Assembly: GCF_037977235.1 (NCBI RefSeq) | Contig: NZ_CP150276.1 | Coordinates: 5,704,001 to 5,768,000 of the forward strand | Direction: 5' to 3' | Origin: Paenibacillus sp. FSL K6-0276 | GTDB taxonomy: Bacteria; Bacillota; Bacilli; Paenibacillales; Paenibacillaceae | Length of the DNA: 64,000 nucleotides | In this document: one piece after another, positions 51,476 to 60,983 of the stretch | Layout of the letters: every line of letters begins with the position of its first letter | Numbering within the stretch: position 1 is the first letter of the stretch | Notes under the pieces: model-generated | Database searches by the model: none | What the model saw: only the letters and a program-made list of their open reading frames with translations | What the model was told of the DNA's origin: nothing | Made by a program: the position numbers and the translations under genes

Positions 51476-52477
51476 ATGGAACCGCTGACGGACCCTTTTG
51501 GGCGTTTACACGATTACATCCGCATTTCGGTTACCGACCGCTGCAACCTGCGTTGCATTTATTGTATGCCAGCTGAAGGGATGGAATTCCAGCCGCAGGA
51601 CGAGATTCTGAGTTACGAGGAAATCACCTCAGTTGTAGAGTCACTAGCACCACTCGGATTACGTAAAGTCCGGCTAACAGGCGGAGAACCTCTTGTTCGT
51701 AAAGATCTGGAGAAGCTAGTGGCTATGATATCCGCCATTCCAGGGATCGACGATATTTCACTGACTACAAATGGTCTAATGCTTCCGGCAAAAGCAGCGC
51801 TGCTAAAAGAAGCCGGTCTGTCACGGGTGAACATCAGCCTAGACTCTTTACGGCAGGATCGATTCTCTATGATTACACGCGGCGGTGAGGTCTCCAAGGT
51901 ACTAAAAGGGATCGAGGCAGCACAAGCTGCTGGGTTGGAGCCGATCAAGATTAATGTTGTATTAATGAAAGGAATTAATGATGATGAGATCAAAGATTTC
52001 ATCTCCCTTACGCTGAACAGTCCACTAAATGTACGCTTTATTGAATATATGCCTATCGGGAGCGCTACTGATTCTTGGCGCCAATCCTATTTGCCGTTGG
52101 AAACCGTTATAGATGCTTGTACTGAAGCTGGTTGGGAAACCGAAGAGGCGGAGCTCCCATCTGGTAATGGTCCTTCCCAGAATCGGCGAGTTATTGGAGC
52201 TCAGGGAACGTTCGGTCTGATCCATCCCGTGAGCGATCACTTCTGCGATAACTGCAATCGTCTGCGACTCACAGCAGATGGTCATATTAAAGCTTGTCTG
52301 TATTGGGCAGATGAATACCATGTGCGTCCTTTAATCAGCGACCCTGCAGCCGTGCAAGCCTTATTCCGAAAAGCACTGGGCAACAAGCCACATAACCACG
52401 AAATGGCCTTAGCCTTGGAGAAAAAAGCACAAAGCCACACGCCGACGGCACGGCGTATGTCTCAAATTGGAGGCTAG
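51476..52477 (+). CDS. moaA: GTP 3',8-cyclase MoaA
   Basis: 333 residues from ATG 51476, behind AAGGGAG. A radical-SAM enzyme that converts GTP to cyclic dehydro-GTP in the first step of molybdenum cofactor synthesis. The N-terminal cluster motif CNLRCIYC, the GGEPLVR segment, the second Fe-S site in DHFCDNCNRLRL...KACLY and the essential C-terminal Gly-Gly are all present. Monocistronic here; no other moa or moe genes are in the window. Divergent from the TorD-like chaperone. Confidence 0.97.
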   Translation: MEPLTDPFGRLHDYIRISVTDRCNLRCIYCMPAEGMEFQPQDEILSYEEITSVVESLAPLGLRKVRLTGGEPLVRKDLEKLVAMISAIPGIDDISLTTNGLMLPAKAALLKEAGLSRVNISLDSLRQDRFSMITRGGEVSKVLKGIEAAQAAGLEPIKINVVLMKGINDDEIKDFISLTLNSPLNVRFIEYMPIGSATDSWRQSYLPLETVIDACTEAGWETEEAELPSGNGPSQNRRVIGAQGTFGLIHPVSDHFCDNCNRLRLTADGHIKACLYWADEYHVRPLISDPAAVQALFRKALGNKPHNHEMALALEKKAQSHTPTARRMSQIGG

Positions 52478-52488
52478 TCTGTCTCATT

Positions 52489-52534
52489 AAAAACGCCGCT
52501 TCCCCAAGCATTATGGGGAAAGCGGGTTTTGTTT
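52489..52534. terminator. Bidirectional terminator between moaA and the histidine kinase
   Basis: CCGCTTCCCC pairs with GGGGAAAGCGG; T-rich flanks on both strands (TTTTGTTT and TTTTTAAT). Confidence 0.8.
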
Positions 52535-52579
52535 AAGATAAAAGATAGCTGCTCTACTCAACTATGCTCTACTTACTAT

Positions 52580-53632
52580 TTATTCTATTTGTGCTGGCAA
52601 GTTCACTATGAAAGCCGTTCCTTCACCAGGTCGGCTAGTTACAGTCACCTTACCTTCGTGCAACTCAACGATCTTTTTAACCAGCGATAGGCCCAGTCCA
52701 CTACCACCCCCTCTCGCGGTTCTAGCTTTGTCTGCCTTATAGAAGCGATCAAAGATGCGAGGTAAGTCTTTTTCAGAGATGCCAATCCCGCTATCTTGAA
52801 TCTCCACCTCTACCCGCCCATCTACTGTGCGAAGCTTGATATGAATACATCCGTTCTGGGGAGTAAATTTAATGCTGTTATGCAGAAGATTAGTCCAAAC
52901 CTGGCTCATTAAATCTTTAACCGCTGAGAACTTCACTTCTTCCAGCTCGGCCTCTACCTCTATATTTTTCTCCAGCCATTGCGGCTCAGAAGCCAGAACC
53001 ATATCTCTAAGCTGTTTATCTAGACGGTAAAATTGAGTTTCAAAAGGAAAATTGCCCGATTCGAGCGCTGAAAGCTTCAATAAATTATCACTGAGCCCAG
53101 ATACGCGGGTACTCTCAGCCACGATAATATCAATATAGTGCCTCCTACTCTCCTTACTTAAGGTTTCGTCCTTCAATGCAAGTGCAAACCCTCGAATGGA
53201 GGTTAGTGGGGATTGGATTTCATGCGACACATTGGAGATAAAATCCTGACGCATGGTCTCCATCTGGCTCAGATCACTAGCCATTTCATTAATGCTCTCT
53301 ACAATTTCGCCGAATTCACGGTATTCCCTATTTTGTTCAAGTACAACATTAAAATCTCCCTTAGAGATACGGCGAATCCCATCAATTATTGATTTATAAA
53401 CAACACGTTCCCAGCCGCGAAAGAAGATGGAAAACAACAAGAATATCAGCATTAAAATCACTAAACCAACCAAAACAGTGATCAATTGCAAAGCATACTC
53501 CGATTTAAGCCAACCCCAAGCAGCATTCAATTTGTTCATTAAAAAATAAGCCGCAGTCCAGCTAAGCGCAGCTGCACCAAAAAAAGCAATAAACATTAAA
53601 GTATGCTGCGCAATACTCTTAAGCATTTTCAT
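52580..53632 (-). CDS. Sensor histidine kinase
   Basis: 350 residues. Two transmembrane helices (about 13-32 and 46-70) separated by only a short loop, so no sizeable external sensor; then HAMP (RISKGDFNVVLEQ), the HisKA H-box ISNVSHEIQSPLTSI, and the HATPase domain with NLLHNSIKFT (N), DSGIGISEKDLPRIFDRFYK (G1/F) and GGSGLGLSLVKKIVE (G2). Its ATG overlaps the response regulator stop by 4 nt. The intramembrane-sensing layout and linkage to an ABC exporter suggest a response to envelope-active compounds. Confidence 0.93.
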   Translation of the reverse strand: MKMLKSIAQHTLMFIAFFGAAALSWTAAYFLMNKLNAAWGWLKSEYALQLITVLVGLVILMLIFLLFSIFFRGWERVVYKSIIDGIRRISKGDFNVVLEQNREYREFGEIVESINEMASDLSQMETMRQDFISNVSHEIQSPLTSIRGFALALKDETLSKESRRHYIDIIVAESTRVSGLSDNLLKLSALESGNFPFETQFYRLDKQLRDMVLASEPQWLEKNIEVEAELEEVKFSAVKDLMSQVWTNLLHNSIKFTPQNGCIHIKLRTVDGRVEVEIQDSGIGISEKDLPRIFDRFYKADKARTARGGGSGLGLSLVKKIVELHEGKVTVTSRPGEGTAFIVNLPAQIE

Positions 53633-54306
53633 GCATGGCCCTCCAACCGATAACCAAGACCACGGATCGTACGGATTACGATCCCATAGTTATCCTGATT
53701 AAAACGTTCACGTAAACGGTTGATATGCACATCCAGCGTTCGCTCATTCCCCTCAAAATCATAACCCCAAATCTCTTCGATCAGTCTGTCTCTAGTCAAC
53801 GTCTGACCCGGATAGCTGCCCAGCTTAAACAACAGCTCAAATTCCTTGAGCGGCAAGGTGATTTCCCCATACTCCGAGGATACCTCATAGGTTTTGCGAT
53901 TCATTCGCAATCGACCTACGGTCACACTTTGCGCGGCTGAAATCTGGTATCGCTTGAGTAGCGCCTTTACTCTCGCAATAAGTACAACCGGCTCGAACGG
54001 CTTGACCAGATAATCATCACTTCCCAGCTCAAAACCTTTTACAATTTGCGAAGTTTCCCCTTTGGCCGTCAGCATTAAAATCGGGAAATCAAAGTTTTGA
54101 CGCATTCGCCGGCATAGCTCCCAACCGTCCATATTGGGCATCATCACATCGATAATAGCTAAATCTATATTATAGCTTTCCAGAATCTGAAGAGCCTCCA
54201 GTCCATCAGAAGCTCCATAGATCTCTTCCATCCCTTCAGCTCTCAGAAATACTTCTACCAATTCGCGGATGTGCGGATCGTCGTCCGCTACTAGTATTTT
54301 TGTCAT
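53629..54306 (-). CDS. OmpR/PhoB-family response regulator
   Basis: 225 residues. Receiver domain with acidic pocket DDD (8-10), phospho-acceptor Asp in IIDVMMPNMDG, and Lys in VKPFEPVVLIARV; C-terminal winged helix with LIEEIWGYDFEGNERTLDVHINRLRE and GYRLE. GAGGAGG lies upstream of the ATG at 54306. The first 71 nt overlap the 3' end of the ABC transporter gene in a different frame. It forms a three-gene unit ABC-RR-HK. Confidence 0.95.
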   Translation of the reverse strand: MTKILVADDDPHIRELVEVFLRAEGMEEIYGASDGLEALQILESYNIDLAIIDVMMPNMDGWELCRRMRQNFDFPILMLTAKGETSQIVKGFELGSDDYLVKPFEPVVLIARVKALLKRYQISAAQSVTVGRLRMNRKTYEVSSEYGEITLPLKEFELLFKLGSYPGQTLTRDRLIEEIWGYDFEGNERTLDVHINRLRERFNQDNYGIVIRTIRGLGYRLEGHA

Positions 54307-56092
54307 GTAGCACTGGACCCTCCTCTTTATTGTCCTGAATCTCAGGGTTATTCATCTGTAGCTGCTGGGTGGCAAATTCACGATACAGCTCATGGTTTTC
54401 CAGTAGTTCCTCATGACTTCCCATCCCGGTAATCTGACCCTTTTCCATAAAAATAATCTGCTCTGCATTTACAACAGTAGCCAAACGGTGAGCAATTACA
54501 ATCGTAGTTCGACCCTTCATCAAATTGGACAGTGCCTTCTGCACCACGGCTTCCGATTGGCTATCCAGACTGGAAGTGGCTTCATCAAGCATAAGAATCT
54601 TCGGATTTCGCAGCAGTGCTCTAGCAATGGCAATCCGTTGCCGTTGTCCACCAGACAACTTCACGCCTCTTTCGCCGACATCCGTATTATAGCCTTCAGG
54701 AAGTGCATCAATAAAGCCATCTGCATAAGCCATTGCTGCTGCAGCGCGCATCTCCTCCACGCTAACGTCCCGATCCAATCCGTAGGCTAAATTCTCAGCA
54801 ATCGTACCTGCCAACAGTGGGCTTTCCTGCGAAACGTACCCTATAAGCTTCCGCCACGAACGCAGTGAAAATGTAGACACTGGCTTGTCACCCAGCTTAA
54901 TCAGACCTGACTGAGGCTCGTAAAAACGTTCCAGCAACGAGAACAATGTGGTCTTACCGCCCCCACTCGGTCCGACAATAGCCGTCACCTGACCGGGAAG
55001 CATCCGGAAGCTTACATCGTTCAACACCTTCTCACCATTTTTATATCCAAAGCTTAATCCCTCTACCGAGATTGGGCCTTCTGCGCCATTCGCCTCTTCC
55101 TGTCCTTCATATACTTCCTCTTCTGCTGCTAGAGTCTCAATAATACGCTCCGAAGCGCCCTTGGCCTTCTGAATCTGTGTGAAGAACGTAGTCAATTGAG
55201 TAAGTGGCATAATAATCTGAATGAGGTAAAGGATAAAGGCAACCAGCTCTCCAGCCGTCAAAGCACCCGAAGATACCTGCATTCCACCATAACCGATAAT
55301 GACCACAAGCAACATCATAAAAACAAAGGAGACGAGTGGACTGATCATCGCGCTAATCTTGCCTTCACGAATACCAAAGGAAAGCAGGTTCATAATTCCG
55401 GTTTTACCTGCTTCGTACTCTTTCTTCTCAGCACCCGAGGATTTCACCAAACGGATCTCAGATAATACACCACTAAGTGTAGCGGTAAAAGAAGCTGTCT
55501 CGTCTTGCATCCCCTTGGAGATTTTGTACATCTGCCGTCCAAGCGGTACTAGAATCAGCGCAGAAAGTGGAAGAACAGTGAATAGAACAAGTGTCATTTT
55601 CCAATTTAAAAACAGTAGAACTGAGATCGAACCTACAATGGAGATCACTCCGGTAAATAAGCTGGCTAGATGTTCAGAAATCAGCGTTTTGATGATCCCT
55701 GTATCATTCGTCATGCGGCTGACACTTTCTCCCGTTCGGTTGTCATTATAATAAGCCACAGGCAGAACTAGAAATTTAAGCCACAGTCGGTCCCGCAGAC
55801 CTGCAACCATCTTCTGACCCACATAATTGAGCAGATAGATGGAGATCCCTCCCGCAATGGTCTGCGCGATAAATGCGGCTGCTATACCCGCAATTTGCAG
55901 CTTGCTAACGGAGGCCAGTGAGAAGCCGTCCACCAAGTTCTTAGTGAACATCGGGATGACCAGACTGACCAATGTCGATATCATGCTTAGCGCAATGGCT
56001 ATAGCCAATAAGCCGTATGAAGGCTTGGTTTCTCTTAGTAGCGTTAAGAACGGCTTCAGCGCCATCTTTCGCTTGGATTCGGATTTCTTCAT
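54236..56092 (-). CDS. ABC exporter (fused membrane and ATPase domains)
   Basis: 618 residues. Six transmembrane helices (about 15-320) are followed by the nucleotide-binding domain with Walker A GPSGGGKT, signature LSGGQRQRIAIARA, Walker B ILMLDEATSSLD and H-loop IVIAHRLATV. It acts as a homodimer in the MsbA/BmrA/LmrA multidrug or lipid exporter group. The last about 23 residues (SGRRSAHPRIGRSISES) are encoded inside the response regulator gene. AAAAGGGG precedes the ATG. Substrate unknown; the two-component partner suggests inducible export. Confidence 0.93.
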   Translation of the reverse strand: MKKSESKRKMALKPFLTLLRETKPSYGLLAIAIALSMISTLVSLVIPMFTKNLVDGFSLASVSKLQIAGIAAAFIAQTIAGGISIYLLNYVGQKMVAGLRDRLWLKFLVLPVAYYNDNRTGESVSRMTNDTGIIKTLISEHLASLFTGVISIVGSISVLLFLNWKMTLVLFTVLPLSALILVPLGRQMYKISKGMQDETASFTATLSGVLSEIRLVKSSGAEKKEYEAGKTGIMNLLSFGIREGKISAMISPLVSFVFMMLLVVIIGYGGMQVSSGALTAGELVAFILYLIQIIMPLTQLTTFFTQIQKAKGASERIIETLAAEEEVYEGQEEANGAEGPISVEGLSFGYKNGEKVLNDVSFRMLPGQVTAIVGPSGGGKTTLFSLLERFYEPQSGLIKLGDKPVSTFSLRSWRKLIGYVSQESPLLAGTIAENLAYGLDRDVSVEEMRAAAAMAYADGFIDALPEGYNTDVGERGVKLSGGQRQRIAIARALLRNPKILMLDEATSSLDSQSEAVVQKALSNLMKGRTTIVIAHRLATVVNAEQIIFMEKGQITGMGSHEELLENHELYREFATQQLQMNNPEIQDNKEEGPVLHDKNTSSGRRSAHPRIGRSISES

Positions 56093-56470
56093 GACAATGA
56101 TTCCCCTTTTCTTAATAGCTCTTCGAGAAAAGCATAGTAATATCTTTCTCGCCTTACACCCATCCTATCTGCAGATTGTAAACTGAAGTTAAACGCGCCG
56201 ATCAGACAATAGTGCCTTGTCACTTCCCATCCTGTGGGAATAGTCACCGACCAAAATAATGCCCGTTATACTTAGCGTTTGTACCTCCTACGCACGCGTT
56301 CAAGCATTTTTTGTCGCTTATCGTCTCAAACATAAATAAAACCCAAAATAATGTAAAAAAGTAAAAAAGGGTGTTTGTATCCCTTTTCAACACGTGTTAC
56401 AGTGATAGAAGGGCCTACTATTGGCCACTCTACTCCATGCAAGATATTTAGTGAGAAAGGAGTGAACCAT
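56093..56470. other. Divergent region between the ABC exporter and MFS gene
   Basis: No gene. Possible MFS promoter TTGTAT-17-TACAGT near 56374-56402, with a perfect palindrome AACACGTGTT (56391-56400) in its spacer, which could be an operator. Elsewhere nothing assignable. Confidence 0.4.
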
Positions 56471-57694
56471 TTGCGAAAAGGCGTTATTCCATCTTCTATC
56501 ACGTCTTTAAAATGGTTCAATTTTTTTGTATATGGAACCATGGTCCTCTTCACCAGCTTCTTTCAACTATACCTGCTGGATGTAGGGATGAACAAATTAG
56601 AGATTGGTGTCTTATTCTCTATGGGAGCGCTAGTATCCATATTTGCAAATCCATTCTGGGCGTTCTTAACAGACCGTTCTCAGAATATACGGCGTATCGT
56701 TTTGGTTATGTTATTCGGAACGCTAGTGTTCTCACAGTTTATGTTTCGAGCAAATACATATGAGACGATCTACAACGCCATTATTTTGTTCTATTTCTTC
56801 CAAGGACCACTATTTGCTCAAAGCAACACGATGATTCTCAGCTATATTGACGGAACTAATCAGCGCTTCCGTTCTTTCCGGCTTTGGGGTTCAATAGGGT
56901 GGGCACTGATTGCGATTGTCGCCGGCTTTATCCTGGATTGGGCTGGTGTATCCATCTTGACCTATCTGCTTACAGCGTTACTAGGTGCATCAATCCTATC
57001 CGTTCTTGTATTACCTAAAATTAACCATACCATTATGAGAGCTCCGATGCCGTTTAAGGGCTTAAGTAAGTTGATTTTCAATCCCTTTTTCTTGTGTTTT
57101 TTATTATTTGGTATTCTGGTTTCCATACCGAACACTATGAACACCACATTCATATCCTTGTATATTACAGATCTGGGCGGTTCTAAAAAAATGATTGGTC
57201 TTGCCGTATTCCTCTCCTCCATTTTGGAGGTAGGCGTATTTGTTCTCTGTGACCGATTCCTTAAACGTAAAATTTCTGTTCTGCTCGGCTGGCTTGCATT
57301 GGTCAGTGGTTTATTCGTTCTGCGTTGGTGGTTTATGGCTGATGCGACTACTGCCCTTCAAGTAGTGTTCATTCAAATTTTACACTGCATAACGTTCGGC
57401 GGCTTCTTCTATGTAGGTACCCAATTGACGATGCTCCTGATTCCACGGCCTTATCGATCTTCCGGACAAGCGCTCTACACCCTAAGCTGGAGTGGGATAT
57501 CCGGTTTCATTGGAGGTATTCTCGGAGGTTGGATGTATCAGTATCTGGGTGCACAGAGCATGTATCAGACTGGTGTATTCTTGACGCTTATTGGAACGCT
57601 TGGCTTTGGTTTCATGTGGCTCTTTGTTAGCCGTGGAGGGTATCGCCCCCCTACAGAGGAAGATGAAGAGATCTTCGACATCGAAGCATTATAA
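56471..57694 (+). CDS. MFS transporter (MFS_1-like/PTR-type)
   Basis: 407 residues from TTG 56471, 8 nt after AAAGGAG; the open frame reaches 56375 but has no better start. Twelve transmembrane helices, with the loop 2-3 motif FWAFLTDRSQNIRR replacing the classical GxLaDRxGRR. It resembles the nucleoside/phenylpropionate-like MFS group. The acidic C-terminus is EEDEEIFDIEAL. Substrate unknown. Confidence 0.88.
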   Translation: MRKGVIPSSITSLKWFNFFVYGTMVLFTSFFQLYLLDVGMNKLEIGVLFSMGALVSIFANPFWAFLTDRSQNIRRIVLVMLFGTLVFSQFMFRANTYETIYNAIILFYFFQGPLFAQSNTMILSYIDGTNQRFRSFRLWGSIGWALIAIVAGFILDWAGVSILTYLLTALLGASILSVLVLPKINHTIMRAPMPFKGLSKLIFNPFFLCFLLFGILVSIPNTMNTTFISLYITDLGGSKKMIGLAVFLSSILEVGVFVLCDRFLKRKISVLLGWLALVSGLFVLRWWFMADATTALQVVFIQILHCITFGGFFYVGTQLTMLLIPRPYRSSGQALYTLSWSGISGFIGGILGGWMYQYLGAQSMYQTGVFLTLIGTLGFGFMWLFVSRGGYRPPTEEDEEIFDIEAL

Positions 57695-57698
57695 TTCA

Positions 57699-57748
57699 AA
57701 AAAGCAGGCTCAAACGTACCTATTCGGGACGTCTGAGCCTGCTTTTTA
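57699..57748. terminator. Bidirectional terminator between MFS gene and glnS
   Basis: AAAAAGCAGGCTCA pairs with TGAGCCTGCTTTTT over a CGT/ACG inner stem. T runs on both strands serve the convergent genes. Confidence 0.9.
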
Positions 57749-57774
57749 ATTATTACCTTGATCGATTTATCTGT

Positions 57775-59481
57775 TTAGCCTTGTTTAGGAGGCTGAAATG
57801 AACTTTTCAATGAAACGATAAGATTGAATACGAGATGTCCTGGAGCCGAATACTTGCTATCCACATTAAAGTAACCATGACGGAAGAACTGGAATTTATC
57901 CTGAGCCACGCTATCCTTAAGTGCAGGTTCAACAAAACCTTGCAGGATTTCTATGGACTTAGGATTAAGCTGATCTAAGAAGCTAGGCTCCGATTTCTCT
58001 ACTGAGGAATCCAAACCTTCAACTTCCACAGCCTCATCCGCTTCTTCAGCAGAAATTAGAGGCTCGTATAAACGGAATTCTGCAGGTACCGCTTGGCTAG
58101 CTTCTACCCAGTGCAAAGTGCCTTTTACTTTGCGACCTGTAAATCCGCTGCCACTCTTCGTTTCTGGATCATACGTACAGTGCAGCTCAACAACCTCGCC
58201 ATTCTCATCCTTAATAACTTCATTACATTTGATGAAATAAGCGTGTTTCAGACGTACTTCATTGCCGGGGAACAACCGGAAATATTTATTCGGCGGATTC
58301 TCCATAAAGTCATCACGTTCCACATAAATCTCGCGAGAGAACGGAATTTGGCGTACACCCATTTCCTCATTCTCTGTATTATTCTCCGCTTCAAGCCATT
58401 CTGTTTGACCTTCAGGGTAGTTGGTAATTACAACCTTAAGCGGTCGTAACACAGCCATTGTACGCGGTACAGTTAGCTTAAGATCCTCACGTATAAAGTG
58501 TTCCAGCATTTGCAGGTCCACTAGACCTTGGCTCTTGGAGATCCCCGCCTCATACACGAACTTACGAATCGCTTCCGGCGTATATCCTCTGCGGCGCAGA
58601 CCGGAGATCGTCGGCATCCGCGGGTCATCCCAGCCATCCACATGTCCTTCGTCTACAAGCAGCTTCAGCTTACGCTTACTAGTCATCGTTTGAGCCAGAT
58701 TCAGACGACCAAATTCATATTGATGTGGGACAGCTGGCATCTCACATTCAGCTACGACCCAATCGTAGAATGGACGCTGATCTTCGAATTCCAACGAGCA
58801 AAGAGAGTGAGTGACTCCCTCGATAGCATCTTCTAGCGGATGAGCGAATGTATACATTGGATAAATACACCATTTGTCGCCTGTGTTATGGTGATGCGCA
58901 TGAGTGATACGGTAGATAACAGGATCACGTAGATTAATATTTGGTGAAGCCATATCGATCTTGGCGCGAAGGACCTTCTCCCCATCCTTGAATTCGCCTG
59001 CCCGCATACGGCGGAACAGATCCAAATTCTCTTCAATGCTACGATCACGATGTGGACTGTTCTGTCCTGGCTCGGTCAGCGTTCCCCGCAATTGGCGAAT
59101 TTCATCCGCACTGAGGTCATCTACATAAGCTTTGCCCTTTGTAATTAATAATTCGGCACGTTTGTACATTTCCTCAAAATAATCCGATGCAAAACGCAGC
59201 TCTTCCCATTCATAACCGAGCCACTTTACATCTTCTTGAATTGAGTTTACGTATTCCATATCCTCTTTGGCCGGATTCGTGTCGTCAAATCTCAGGTTAG
59301 TCTTACCACCGAACTCGTCCGCCAGTGTAAAGTTAATCCAAATCGCCTTAGCATGTCCGATATGTAAATAACCGTTCGGCTCCGGCGGAAAGCGTGTGAC
59401 AACTTCCTTTACTTTACCCGTACGGAGGTCTTCGGTAATAACATTCTTAATAAAATTGGAGGGGGTGCTACGGTTTTCCAC
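57775..59481 (-). CDS. glnS: Glutaminyl-tRNA synthetase
   Basis: 568 residues from GTG 59481, 9 nt after AAAGG; the frame runs on to 59607 without a ribosome site. Class I synthetase: FPPEPNGYLHIGHAKA (HIGH), NLRFDDTNP, and MTSKRK (KMSKS-type), with the C-terminal anticodon-binding beta barrels. It charges tRNA-Gln directly; most Bacillota lack it and use the GatCAB route. No T-box leader was found upstream. The two domains are full length. Confidence 0.95.
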   Translation of the reverse strand: MENRSTPSNFIKNVITEDLRTGKVKEVVTRFPPEPNGYLHIGHAKAIWINFTLADEFGGKTNLRFDDTNPAKEDMEYVNSIQEDVKWLGYEWEELRFASDYFEEMYKRAELLITKGKAYVDDLSADEIRQLRGTLTEPGQNSPHRDRSIEENLDLFRRMRAGEFKDGEKVLRAKIDMASPNINLRDPVIYRITHAHHHNTGDKWCIYPMYTFAHPLEDAIEGVTHSLCSLEFEDQRPFYDWVVAECEMPAVPHQYEFGRLNLAQTMTSKRKLKLLVDEGHVDGWDDPRMPTISGLRRRGYTPEAIRKFVYEAGISKSQGLVDLQMLEHFIREDLKLTVPRTMAVLRPLKVVITNYPEGQTEWLEAENNTENEEMGVRQIPFSREIYVERDDFMENPPNKYFRLFPGNEVRLKHAYFIKCNEVIKDENGEVVELHCTYDPETKSGSGFTGRKVKGTLHWVEASQAVPAEFRLYEPLISAEEADEAVEVEGLDSSVEKSEPSFLDQLNPKSIEILQGFVEPALKDSVAQDKFQFFRHGYFNVDSKYSAPGHLVFNLIVSLKSSFQPPKQG

Positions 59482-59711
59482 AGCTATCAACCTTTCGTTC
59501 TGTAGTGTTACACTACTTCTTGTATAAACATGTTTCCTACTAATATACCCGTTAACCGTAGATTGTTCAATAAAAGGGGACATAGGGCATAGATCATTTT
59601 TTAGCAACTTTAGACCTTTTGACTTCTGTCTGGGCGATAGAGTAGCATGATAATCATAAGAAATAATCCATAATCATACATACGGCCTAGTGCCAAAAAG
59701 GAGGCAACCGC

Positions 59712-60260
59712 TTGTTTAATTATGTCATCGATGAAGAGCTTATGTTAAAGCCGCTCATGCCAGAGCACGCTCGTCACATGTTCACGTTAGTAGAGCACTC
59801 GCGAGAACGGCTAAGACAATGGCTCCCTTGGGTGGATGCCGTTACGGAGCAGGGTCACACTCTAAATTTCATCAAAAACGCGGTTAAACAAAGCACCGAC
59901 AATGGTGCTTTTACCGCTGGATTGTGGGTTCGCGGTGAACTCGCCGGTGTGATTGGGTATCACCAGATTGACTGGCATAACCGATCTGTTGGGATCGGTT
60001 ACTGGCTTGGTGAAGGATATGAAGGTAAAGGGTATATGACCAGCGCCTGTCGGGTTCTAGTGGACTATGCACTACTGGAAATGGAGCTGCAACGTGTAGA
60101 GATTCGCTGCGCGACCGCTAATGTTTCCAGCCGAGCGATTCCAGAACGGCTTGGTTTTGTACTCGAGGGTGTGATTAGGCAGGCAGAACAGCTGCCAAAT
60201 GGCTACGTGAACCACGCTATATACGGTTTATTGCGTAGTGAGTGGCAGCTACTGGGCTAA
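59712..60260 (+). CDS. RimJ/RimL-type N-acetyltransferase
   Basis: 182 residues from TTG 59712, 7 nt after AAAGGAGG. LRQWLPWVDAV near the N-terminus, IGYWLGEGYEGKGYMTSACRVLVDYAL (acetyl-CoA loop) and VEIRCATANVSSRAIPERLGFVLEGVIR are the RimL/YdaF signature, enzymes that acetylate ribosomal protein N-termini or small molecules. Divergent from glnS, with a shared terminator with the MOSC gene downstream. Confidence 0.9.
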   Translation: MFNYVIDEELMLKPLMPEHARHMFTLVEHSRERLRQWLPWVDAVTEQGHTLNFIKNAVKQSTDNGAFTAGLWVRGELAGVIGYHQIDWHNRSVGIGYWLGEGYEGKGYMTSACRVLVDYALLEMELQRVEIRCATANVSSRAIPERLGFVLEGVIRQAEQLPNGYVNHAIYGLLRSEWQLLG

Positions 60261-60285
60261 GTTACGTAAGCAAGGAAGCAACAAC

Positions 60286-60322
60286 AATAAACCTGGCAGG
60301 CATATGCCTCCAGGTTTATTGT
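60286..60322. terminator. Terminator between convergent GNAT and MOSC genes
   Basis: AATAAACCTGG pairs with CCAGGTTTATT around an AGGCATATGCCT inner palindrome. Confidence 0.75.
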
Positions 60323-60338
60323 ATTGAGCAGACTAAGG

Positions 60339-60983
60339 CTAGATCTCTGGCATACCCAGCTGTTTTCTAAACTTGTTCCGAACTACGGCAGAAAGAGCTT
60401 CCAGCTCTACAAGCTCTGCTAGAGCAGCCTCCTCCTGAAGACCAACCTGCATTAAATGCAGTACGTGCGACACGGATGCTCTACCTGCTCCATCTTCTTT
60501 TTTGACGATTACATCACCGGTGGAAATTTTCCCTTCACGCAAAACGCGTAAGTAAAACCCGCTGTATCTGGTATCCAACACTTGAGCTGGTAAATCTGCA
60601 GGTCCGTGCTTTTGTGAGATTTTGAAGCAAGGATATCGTGGCTGGCTAACTTGCAGCAAGGTGGTGCCTATTTCATATACATCGCCAATGCACACCTTTG
60701 TCTCCAGTAGGCCAGCTGTTGTTATATTTTCTCCGAAGGCAGAGTATTCCAGCTTCTTCCCAAGCTGCTTCTCCCAGTAGGAATAATGCTCGATGGGATA
60801 GGCACAAACTGCCTTATCAGGGCCTCCGTGATGTTTAAGATCTGCCTGACCATCTCCATCAAATCCGTTTGTATGTAGTTGAACCGATCCTTCTGCAGGC
60901 ATTTTATAAATCCCAGTCTCCAAAGGCTTACCCCGATAATCCACCGTAACCGGTCGCCCCACATTAAGCGAGATGATCTCCAT
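60339..60983 (-). CDS. MOSC domain protein (YiiM-like)
   Basis: 214 residues from ATG 60983, 8 nt after AGGAGG; the ATG two codons earlier is too close. Motifs include GFDGDGQADLKHHGGPDKAVCAY and the candidate molybdenum-ligand Cys in SQPRYPCFKISQKHG, followed by a helical C-terminal extension. Relatives use molybdenum cofactor to reduce N-hydroxylated bases. The start overlaps the preceding GNAT gene by 20 nt. Confidence 0.9.
   Translation of the reverse strand: MEIISLNVGRPVTVDYRGKPLETGIYKMPAEGSVQLHTNGFDGDGQADLKHHGGPDKAVCAYPIEHYSYWEKQLGKKLEYSAFGENITTAGLLETKVCIGDVYEIGTTLLQVSQPRYPCFKISQKHGPADLPAQVLDTRYSGFYLRVLREGKISTGDVIVKKEDGAGRASVSHVLHLMQVGLQEEAALAELVELEALSAVVRNKFRKQLGMPEI

Noticed and set aside
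59482..59711. T-box leader before glnS
   Set aside because: No T-box sequence or antiterminator/terminator pair found upstream on the minus strand.
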